Origin: a virus
DNA length: 21,667 bases
Virus record (IMG/VR): IMGVR_UViG_3300007539_000267
Span: 1 to 21,667 of that record
Strand: one strand, 5' to 3'
The notes below the pieces were generated by a model, which ran no database searches, was not told the origin of the DNA, and saw only the letters and a list, made by a program, of their open reading frames with translations. Positions 1-4,828 of the stretch are shown here, piece by piece; within the stretch, counting starts at the first letter, position 1, and each line of letters starts with the position of its first letter. The translations under genes and the position numbers were made by a program.

Positions 1-87
1 ATCAGTTGCAAACCCAGGCTCACCCGCTCTCAGAGCTGGAAGGTCAGCTAAAAGACCTCTCTTAAACTGTAGAACTGGAGCTGCCAT
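1..87 (-). CDS. Virion structural / receptor-binding-type protein, N-terminal fragment (Mtd_N-like)
   Basis: Only the first 29 codons are in the window; the frame is still open at base 1, so the gene continues to the left. The ATG is at 87-85. The peptide begins MAAPVLQFKRG and then has LRAGEPGF followed by A-T-D. A basic beta strand followed by L-x-x-GEPGF-x-T-D is typical of the N-terminal domain of the major tropism determinant family and of many phage tail or head fibres. A weak Shine-Dalgarno (AAAGG at 104-100) and a late-promoter-like octamer (111-118) lie just upstream. By family knowledge such proteins are virion appendages; the exact role cannot be told from 29 residues. It sits after two small structural-type genes and where gene 17 might be expected after gene 16. 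Confidence 0.75.
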   Translation of the reverse strand, partial: MAAPVLQFKRGLLADLPALRAGEPGFATD

Positions 88-107
88 TTCTATACTTTAC
101 CTTTTAG

Positions 108-149
108 TAGTATTTATCGATTTTATAATATGAGTAAGATAAAATACTA
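108..149. repeat. Imperfect inverted repeat spanning the intergenic gap
   Basis: The left arm 108-118 (tagtatttatc) is the reverse complement of the right arm 138-149 (gataaaatacta) apart from one extra A, giving an 11-12 bp stem around a 19-base AT-rich spacer. The left arm contains the late-promoter-like octamer and the right arm covers the stop codon of the 121-residue gene. It has no GC-rich stem or U-tract, so it does not look like a classical terminator. It may be coincidental in such AT-rich DNA. Confidence 0.4.
111..118 (-). promoter_or_regulatory. Late promoter-like octamer GATAAATA
   Basis: Read on the minus strand this is GATAAATA, one base from the T4 late promoter element TATAAATA that is recognised by the phage sigma factor gp55. 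It lies 23 bases before the ATG at 87, leaving room for a short leader containing AAAGG. The identical octamer precedes gp8 at 14224-14231. The region is AT-rich, so chance matches are possible, but its place in one of the few intergenic gaps supports the call. Confidence 0.5.
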
Positions 150-512
150 AAAACTTCCACCATCAAGATCCACTTTTTGATCAAGATCTTTGTCAAGTTG
201 CGAAATAAACGCTGTTGGAAGACCAACATAACCAACATTACTAATAGAAGATGCCGCAGCAATAAGAACCTGATCAGGATCAACTAACTTAAATGCTCCA
301 ACAACGTTGTCATAAACGACAACGAAGTTAGTCTTTGTCGCATCAAGATTATTTTGATTTATACTTACATCTGTAAGATCTGTAAACTTGTTTGCCACTT
401 CTGTCTCTGATAGAGTTGCGTCAAACTGATTGCCACCCTCAACTAAAGAACTATCTGCATCTAGAGTAATATCTAGAGAAGTAGAATCTAGAGTAATCTC
501 GTAATCTGCCAT
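147..512 (-). CDS. Small virion structural-type protein (121 aa), function unknown
   Basis: This 121-residue acidic protein starts at the ATG 512-510, which overlaps the stop of the preceding gene by one base (TAATG). The first 40 residues are rich in Asp, Thr and Ser with alternating strand-like segments. The middle has FTDLTDVSI and NFVVVYDN, then LVDPDQVLIAAAS, and the protein ends in a short helix-like stretch (FISQLDKDLDQKVDLDGG) and SF. The F-T-D-L-T-D-V segment followed by V-V-Y-D is a pattern I associate with small cyanophage structural and fibre proteins of unknown role. No signal peptide, membrane segment or catalytic motif is visible. Its place after gp16 and before an Mtd_N-type gene suggests a virion component, by context only. 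Confidence 0.7.
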   Translation of the reverse strand: MADYEITLDSTSLDITLDADSSLVEGGNQFDATLSETEVANKFTDLTDVSINQNNLDATKTNFVVVYDNVVGAFKLVDPDQVLIAAASSISNVGYVGLPTAFISQLDKDLDQKVDLDGGSF

Positions 513-844
513 TAGGATGCTAAGCCAGCGGTGACTAAAACCATACCTTCAATGACCCTTGTTATGTTACCACCAGAACTTTGAATAACGACATCATAAT
601 AATATCTTCCAGGATCTAAACCTGCTGTAACTGTATTACCTAATGTTAAAGTAACTTTTCCAGATGCAGCAGTAAGAGTTATACCAAAACTAGTTGTTGA
701 TGATGCTGAAGGGTGTTTACCAAGTTTTGCAGTGGCAGAGTAACCAGTTAAAGGCAACACTGTCCCATCTGGATTTTTGATGGTAAATGTTGTAGTAAAA
801 TCAGTTCCCTGTTCTACTGTGAGATTAACTGACCTGGCTGCCAT
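512..844 (-). CDS. Small Ig-like/BppU-N-like virion structural-type protein (110 aa)
   Basis: A 110-residue protein starting at the ATG 844-842. The residues alternate as in a beta sandwich: an N-terminal strand (RSVNLTVEQGTDFTTTFTI), a turn with PDGTVLPLTGYSATAKL, a strand pair ending in GKVTLTL, then the hallmark LDPGRYYYDVVI followed by a last strand with EGMVLV. The order GT-F-x-x-x-F ... D-G ... L-T-G-Y ... G-x-V-T-L-x-L ... L-x-P-G-x-Y-x-Y-D-V matches the pattern of the BppU N-terminal and related Ig-like baseplate or decoration domains. I infer a virion surface or baseplate accessory role; no enzyme motif is present. Its stop overlaps the ATG of the next gene, so the two are probably translationally coupled. 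Confidence 0.72.
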   Translation of the reverse strand: MAARSVNLTVEQGTDFTTTFTIKNPDGTVLPLTGYSATAKLGKHPSASSTTSFGITLTAASGKVTLTLGNTVTAGLDPGRYYYDVVIQSSGGNITRVIEGMVLVTAGLAS

Positions 845-855
845 GATTTATGGTT

Positions 856-1272
856 TTATTGATTATTTAGGTCTTTAGATTTTAATAGTTTCTGTAATTC
901 TGCAGTTGATCCAACGAAAAGTGCATTTGTAACATTTGTTGGACCTTTTGGTTTATCTTCCTCAATGTCTTTTAGTTTCTTTTGAAGATCCATTAACTTA
1001 TCTGTGGCATCAGAAACACTTTTAATCAACTGACCTGCAACTTCATATGCTCTTGGCATTTCACTTTCTTGTGCGAGTTCAAGAATACCATTGATTGCTT
1101 CTTGACCCTTTTCAATCAAAGAGTAAAGATTTCCACGAGTATATTCATAGTCTTTTTGAATATCGGTTTTGTCTGCCTTCAGTTTTTGTATAACAGCAGG
1201 TTCTTCTGCTTCACTCTTCACAATTTCTGCTGGAGCGACATTAAAAACTTGATCTAGACTTTCAGTTTTCAT
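856..1272 (-). CDS. gp16: Terminase small subunit gp16
   Basis: This 138-residue protein is close in size to T4 gp16 (164 residues). In T4-like phages gp16 binds concatemeric DNA as a ring and stimulates the large terminase gp17 to start headful packaging. The protein is largely helical and charged: a variable N-terminus (MKTESLDQVF), then DYEYTRGNLYSLIEKGQEAI, helix residues RAYEVAGQLIKSVSDATDKL, a Lys/Glu-rich coiled-coil stretch and a C-terminus with TNVTNALFVGSTAELQKLLK. This arrangement is that of the cyanophage gp16 family, recognised from memory. It directly follows gp15, with the T4 order 13-14-15-16 intact. The start is the ATG 1272-1270, overlapping the gp15 stop (TAATG) and preceded by a good Shine-Dalgarno. 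Unlike in T4, gene 17 does not follow at once. Confidence 0.88.
   Translation of the reverse strand: MKTESLDQVFNVAPAEIVKSEAEEPAVIQKLKADKTDIQKDYEYTRGNLYSLIEKGQEAINGILELAQESEMPRAYEVAGQLIKSVSDATDKLMDLQKKLKDIEEDKPKGPTNVTNALFVGSTAELQKLLKSKDLNNQ
864..870 (-). promoter_or_regulatory. Possible late promoter-like element CTAAATA
   Basis: The minus strand reads CTAAATA inside the last codons of gp16, 19 bases before the ATG of the 110-residue gene. It matches the core of the T4-type late promoter element and the copy before the 819-residue gene. Because it lies within coding AT-rich sequence (Leu-Asn-Asn codons), it may be chance. Confidence 0.3.
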
Positions 1273-2321
1273 TAGATATCCTCACCTTGAGATGGACTAT
1301 ATTCTTTAAAGTCCTGGAAGAATGAAAGAGTTTCATTAAATCCAAAGTCATCTCCTATTTCAATCAACTGATCGTCATCAGTATCAACAACATTGATATA
1401 AGAACCAAGTGGATGTTCGATTGCCTCTGTGCCATCTTTTGCTCTCTCAACAATGATACTAGTTCCATCAATTTTGGTGATACGCATTTGCTCACCATTA
1501 ATATTGATGTAAGTTTTTTCTGAGAGACCGCTGACACTACTTACATTAATGATAGTTTCAGTTTTTGTTAGATCCTCTGTGATTGAAGTAGTTTGATCTA
1601 CGTTATAATCACGAACAGCACGAGGAGTAACACTGTAACGTTGTTCTCTTCTTGCCTGACTTGGATCAATACCAGTCATGTAATCAATAGTTGCTTTCTT
1701 GATAACACCAGCTGCAGTAGCAACAGGACCAAACAGATAAGTTTTTGCTGTAAATGTTAAGGTATAATATAAAACTCTTCTATTATTGAAATCTCCATCA
1801 TAGTCATCCCTCATTGAGATTCCATCAAGAACAACTGGAATATCTCTTTTTTCACCAATATCCGAAATCAAGTTAACTGTCATTGTGTATGCTGGTTGAA
1901 AATATGGCAGAATCTGTTCAATGATTTGGAGACAATCATCATTTTTCTTTGCCATAATAGACAACTCAAATCTCATATTATAAGGAACTGGCATGTAAAC
2001 CTTTTTAGTTGTGGTCTTATCTCCAGGATTTCTTACTGCTTTAAATGTTTGAGTTGTAGTAACCTTTCTTGCTGGATCATAAGTTAATCCAGTGAACTCA
2101 AAGGACATTCTTGGCAGAGATAGTTGAACAGGTTTGTTCAGATCAGCTGCTTGTTGAATTCTTGCCAAGAACTTATCAGTAGGACCATATGCCAATGGAA
2201 CTTTCATAACACTAACATCATTACCAGCACCATCAGTGTGTCGGATCAAAATGTTATTAAAAAGTGTTCCAAAAGAAACTACAGTCTTTCTTAAAATCTG
2301 GTGATAAAAATATTCAAACAT
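1272..2321 (-). CDS. gp15: Tail terminator / sheath stabiliser gp15
   Basis: This 349-residue protein is the gp15 homologue. In T4 gp15 forms a hexamer that caps the tail tube and contracted sheath and joins the tail to the neck. The N-terminus MFEYFYHQILRKT matches T4 MFxYFY. VPLAYGPTDKFLARI matches the T4 (V/I)P-(L/I)-x-Y segment, and LPRMSFEF aligns with T4 LPRINLHL. The diagnostic segment is QIIEQILPYFQP (T4 QIVEQILPYFQP), preceded by MRFELSIMAKKNDD and followed by KRDIPVVL. The core ends near residue 215 with YTLTFTAKTYLFGPV. T4 gp15 has about 272 residues; the excess is a C-terminal extension (about residues 250-330) carrying a G-E-Q-M...H..G module seen in other proteins here, and it ends with a tail in FKEYSPSQGEDI. 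It is the third gene of the gp13-16 cluster. Confidence 0.92.
   Translation of the reverse strand: MFEYFYHQILRKTVVSFGTLFNNILIRHTDGAGNDVSVMKVPLAYGPTDKFLARIQQAADLNKPVQLSLPRMSFEFTGLTYDPARKVTTTQTFKAVRNPGDKTTTKKVYMPVPYNMRFELSIMAKKNDDCLQIIEQILPYFQPAYTMTVNLISDIGEKRDIPVVLDGISMRDDYDGDFNNRRVLYYTLTFTAKTYLFGPVATAAGVIKKATIDYMTGIDPSQARREQRYSVTPRAVRDYNVDQTTSITEDLTKTETIINVSSVSGLSEKTYININGEQMRITKIDGTSIIVERAKDGTEAIEHPLGSYINVVDTDDDQLIEIGDDFGFNETLSFFQDFKEYSPSQGEDI
1280..1288 (-). promoter_or_regulatory. Ribosome binding site of gp16
   Basis: AAGGTGAGG on the minus strand contains GAGG seven bases before the gp16 ATG. It lies inside the 3' end of gp15 and is one of the strongest Shine-Dalgarno matches in the window, supporting the chosen start and efficient re-initiation after the overlapping stop codon. 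Confidence 0.6.
1384..1565 (-). repeat. NGEQM...HPLGS module in the gp15 C-terminal extension
   Basis: This codes for about 60 residues: a strand (ETIINVSSVSGL), a small turn, YININGEQMRITKIDG, a strand IIVERAKDGTEAIEHPLGS and a final YINVV. The same order (strand, (D/N)-x-E-x-M, strand with V-x-R-x-x-x-G-T, then H-x-x-G-S-x-(V/I)) is found in the giant protein at about 17105-17305 and, more weakly, in the 819-residue protein at about 5835-5990. T4 gp15 lacks this segment as far as I can recall. Confidence 0.6.
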
Positions 2322-2334
2322 GATACAATGTCTC

Positions 2335-2352
2335 TATTTACTAACTATTTAA
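2335..2352 (-). promoter_or_regulatory. Two TAAATA elements before gp15 (possible late promoter)
   Basis: In the short gap between gp14 and gp15 the minus strand carries TTAAATAG and, five bases further on, GTAAATAG. Both contain the TAAATA core of the T4-type late promoter. They lie about 14-26 bases before the gp15 ATG. This is one of the few true gaps of the neck cluster, which favours a functional element, but neither is a full match. Confidence 0.35.
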
Positions 2353-2357
2353 CAAAG

Positions 2358-3725
2358 TTAGACATCTCCGAATGGATTTCTCTCGGTAAAGTCTAAAATA
2401 TTGTCTGCTTCTGTCTCAATATCTAAGTTCTGATTGTATTCATCAATAACATTATCTGTTTGTTGAACTTCTAACCTATAGGTCGCTCCAGACTCAAGAC
2501 CTTGAATAGTTTCTCCCGTATAGAAGAATCCTGTGACGATTCCAACCGTTGCGATTCTTGTCGCAGGATCCCAAGTTTTGATTCTACCGATCGTGCTTGA
2601 TGCAGTTCCAATAACCTCTTCGTTGAAAATATATGTTCCAAGACCAGATGTTGCTGGTGGAGAAATAGTAATAGTTGGAGCAGACGTATATCCACGTCCA
2701 GCATTTGTGATACGAATACTTTGAACTTGAGTTCCTCCCATAATAGCAACAGCAGTTGCTCTTGTATTTCCAATGCCTGCAGGGGGATCGCTGAAAGTAA
2801 TAGTTGGTGGAGAAGTATAGTATGCTCCCTTCTGTGTAACAGTAACGATACCAACTCCACTTGAAGTGATTCCAACTGTTGCACCAGCACCAGATCCACC
2901 ACCAGAAGATGTTGGGAAGAAGAATATGACTGGATTACTTGTGTATCCTGCTCCAGGATTGATGAACTGAACTTCATCAACGCCACCATTTGTAGCGGCA
3001 ATGGCAACCGCATATGCAGTTGTACCACCAGATACAGGATTTCCGATTACAACACGAGGAGGTAATGTGTATCCATTACCATCTTGATTAATAAAGACTT
3101 GTTGAACTGCACCATTAACAAGAGTAGTTATTGCTTCTGCAGTAGTTCCTACACCAACCAGAGAAAGTTTTTGAATATAACCTTCTTCTGCTACGTTATC
3201 ATCAATCTCAAGAACTCCAGTATCAATAACCTCATCTTCGTAACGGAACAGTTCACATTTCAGTTGATATGTGTAAGTTTTTTGAAGTTGATAGAAAGGT
3301 TGTTCATGCTCAACAAACTTAATCTCAAATAATCTATCTCCAAGAGGAAAATATACTAGATCGCCTTCTTTTGGACGAGTAGAAAGAATACCAACTGGAT
3401 CATTTTTAATGACTGGTTGAACTTTCTGCTCAAATCTTTCTTTTGAAATAGTTAATGTCAGGTCATCCATGGGTTGGATGCCAAACTTACTCATGATACT
3501 TCCCTGTCCTTCATACCCATCATAGTTTTCAACATATGCTTCGATAGGTATTGCATTATTAAATGAGGAAGATGTTACTTCCTCCATTATTTTCTTTACA
3601 GTATTGAATGATCTTGGCAGATAATAACACTCAACGCCATACATTCTCAACTGTTCGTTGATCAGGTCTTGAACCAGACCTTGTTCAGTTCGTGAACCTT
3701 GAAGGAAAAAGGGATTAAGTGCCAT
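2358..3725 (-). CDS. gp14: Neck protein gp14 (head completion) with inserted repeat domain
   Basis: A 455-residue homologue of T4 gp14 (256 residues), which with gp13 closes the DNA-filled head and forms the tail attachment site. T4-matching segments are GVECYYLPRSF near residue 30, YDGYEGQGSIMSKFGIQPMD near 68 to 87, LTLTIS, and PKEGDLVYFPLGDRLFEIKF followed by FYQLQKTY near 118 to 150. The core is followed from about residue 206 by a tandem array of four GxGYT-type repeats, absent from T4 gp14, and then by a GETIQGLESGA module near residue 410. The C-terminus (TERNPFGDV) resembles the acidic end of the T4 protein. It starts four bases after the gp13 stop, and the pair is surely co-expressed. 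No strong Shine-Dalgarno is visible, so coupling is likely. Confidence 0.92.
   Translation of the reverse strand: MALNPFFLQGSRTEQGLVQDLINEQLRMYGVECYYLPRSFNTVKKIMEEVTSSSFNNAIPIEAYVENYDGYEGQGSIMSKFGIQPMDDLTLTISKERFEQKVQPVIKNDPVGILSTRPKEGDLVYFPLGDRLFEIKFVEHEQPFYQLQKTYTYQLKCELFRYEDEVIDTGVLEIDDNVAEEGYIQKLSLVGVGTTAEAITTLVNGAVQQVFINQDGNGYTLPPRVVIGNPVSGGTTAYAVAIAATNGGVDEVQFINPGAGYTSNPVIFFFPTSSGGGSGAGATVGITSSGVGIVTVTQKGAYYTSPPTITFSDPPAGIGNTRATAVAIMGGTQVQSIRITNAGRGYTSAPTITISPPATSGLGTYIFNEEVIGTASSTIGRIKTWDPATRIATVGIVTGFFYTGETIQGLESGATYRLEVQQTDNVIDEYNQNLDIETEADNILDFTERNPFGDV
2635..3110 (-). repeat. Four tandem GxGYT repeats, 42-43 codon period, within gp14
   Basis: The repeat cores are GNGYT (3066-3080), GAGYT (2940-2954), GAYYT (2814-2828) and GRGYT (2685-2699), spaced 126, 126 and 129 bases. 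Each repeat reads roughly as a strand V-x-x-(I/V)-x-(I/V/F), a turn with N/D/K-x-G, the Y-T core, then x-x-P-x-(V/I)-x-(I/F), a Gly/Ser/Thr-rich loop and a strand A-x-A-x-(A/I/V). The copies are diverged at the DNA level, so this is an old protein-level duplication. Confidence 0.85.
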
Positions 3726-3729
3726 AGTA

Positions 3730-4569
3730 TCAACCGATCATATCGAGAGGTGGAAGTTCATATGTGCTTGACATCATTTCTTTTATTTCTTCTAAATCTC
3801 TAATCGCATCATCATACATTTGTCTACCATTCAGTTCTACTCCACCAGGTAGTTTAACTCCAGTAAATTTCATCATATTCATTCCCCACTGCTTTTTAAC
3901 TAGAGCAGTTAAATATTTTTTCAGGAATGAGTCATTATAAACTTGAGTGTTTTGTGTGGGATCTAAAAGTCTGTAGCAATCAATAACCAAGTAATCACCA
4001 ACAGACAATGATGCCCAATCAATATCAATAAAAAGTTTGTCTTGTCTCTTATTAAATCTAAACTGTTTCTGAGTAGATATAAGGAAATCAAGATCTTCGA
4101 GATAAGTTTTTGTCATCGAATATGTAAGAAGTTCGGTAGAACCCCAATAGTAGATATCATTTAAAAATAGTTGATATCTAACACTAAACATATTATTTGT
4201 AATACTATTACTTCCATCATATTTGAATACTCTTGTTACACCAGTAACAGACTCTGGAATATAAAGATAGTTTGAGTTTTCTTTCCAAGCAAACTGTGTT
4301 GTAACTCCAACAGAATGATCAGTTGTTAAACCAACTAATCCAGATGAACTAGTATTTGGTGCCCTACCTCTGTCAATATCATCTTGAGTGATTTGATATT
4401 TTAAAAAGGTTGGATATACGCCATCAAAATGTCTTTCATGGAAATACTGCAATGCGTCATCAACAAGATCATCAATTTGTTCATCTGCAACGTTAATCTC
4501 AAGCACTGGATATCCCAGTTGCCTTTTGCAGTAGTCTATTAGTCCTTGTCTTGTAGATGGTTGTGCCAT
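3730..4569 (-). CDS. gp13: Neck protein gp13 (head completion)
   Basis: This 279-residue homologue of T4 gp13 (309 residues) is a head-completion protein that binds the portal after packaging and forms the neck with gp14. The N-terminal helix region RQGLIDYCKRQLGYPVLEIN is followed by DEQIDDLVDDALQYFHERHF and DG, matching T4 RRLGAPIINVELTPDQI and YGEYHFDG. The C-terminal half has FLKKYLTALVKKQWGMNM (T4 WVKRYATALAKELNG) and LPGGVELNGRQMYDDAI (T4 LPGGVTIDGQRLIEEA), and it ends in a Pro-rich P-P-L-D-M-I-G (T4 PPFGILVG). The start ATG at 4569-4567 has a good Shine-Dalgarno eight bases upstream. Unlike gp8, gp14 and gp15 it shows no inserted repeat modules and is no longer than in T4. Confidence 0.93.
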   Translation of the reverse strand: MAQPSTRQGLIDYCKRQLGYPVLEINVADEQIDDLVDDALQYFHERHFDGVYPTFLKYQITQDDIDRGRAPNTSSSGLVGLTTDHSVGVTTQFAWKENSNYLYIPESVTGVTRVFKYDGSNSITNNMFSVRYQLFLNDIYYWGSTELLTYSMTKTYLEDLDFLISTQKQFRFNKRQDKLFIDIDWASLSVGDYLVIDCYRLLDPTQNTQVYNDSFLKKYLTALVKKQWGMNMMKFTGVKLPGGVELNGRQMYDDAIRDLEEIKEMMSSTYELPPLDMIG

Positions 4570-4577
4570 TTTTACAG

Positions 4578-4584
4578 TCTCCCT
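4578..4584 (-). promoter_or_regulatory. Ribosome binding site of gp13
   Basis: AGGGAGA on the minus strand lies eight bases before the gp13 ATG and is a strong Shine-Dalgarno. It confirms the start and contrasts with the weak or missing sites of most other genes here. Confidence 0.6.
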
Positions 4585-4602
4585 ATATTATCTATAATCC
4601 TT

Positions 4603-4619
4603 TTATAACCGTGTTATAA
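4603..4619. repeat. Perfect 7-bp inverted repeat at the stop codon of the 74-aa gene
   Basis: TTATAAC, a three-base loop and GTTATAA form a perfect small hairpin on either strand, covering the last codons and stop of the 74-residue gene. The stem is A/T-rich with one G-C pair and no U-tract follows, so it is at most a weak transcript structure upstream of the gp13 leader. Confidence 0.35.
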
Positions 4620-4827
4620 TCTGGTGCAAGAGACTTTTTATTTCTCCAATATCTGTTTTCAAATCAGCAACATCACTTTCTATTAAAGAGATTCTTTCAT
4701 GCTCTCTTTTCTTTTTTTCTTTTTCCATCATATATTTTTCGTATTCATTGAAGTTAGTATTAATAACTGCTAGAGATTTTTCGTCCCTTACGAAGTTATT
4801 AAATCCTTCTACTTTAGAGTAACTCAT
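4603..4827 (-). CDS. Small conserved coiled-coil protein (74 aa), function unknown
   Basis: I choose the ATG at 4827-4825, giving 74 residues. It lies one base after the TGA of the upstream gene, and the protein then begins MSYSKVEGFNNFVRDEKSLA, the form I recall for a small cyanophage protein next to gene 13. A TTG at 4842 would extend it by only five residues. The protein has an N-terminal motif (KVEGFNNFVRD then INTNFNEYEKYM), a highly charged Lys/Glu stretch, and a C-terminal heptad-like helix with Leu/Ile at spaced positions (LIESDVADLKTDIGEIKSLL). I infer a short coiled coil that oligomerises. In T4 the coiled-coil fibritin gene wac lies just before gene 13, but there is no sequence similarity I can point to. 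Real function unknown. Confidence 0.8.
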   Translation of the reverse strand: MSYSKVEGFNNFVRDEKSLAVINTNFNEYEKYMMEKEKKKREHERISLIESDVADLKTDIGEIKSLLHQIITRL

Positions 4828-4828
4828 A

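Noticed and set aside
88-146. Intrinsic terminator
   Set aside because: The palindrome here lacks GC pairs in the stem and a following U-tract. I found no convincing intrinsic terminator in any gap of the window.
2471-3028. Second minus-strand open frame of 185 codons inside gp14
   Set aside because: It is a shifted frame over the repeat array; its Leu/Gln/Ser-rich sequence follows from the repetitive codons of the real frame, and gp14 clearly occupies the locus.
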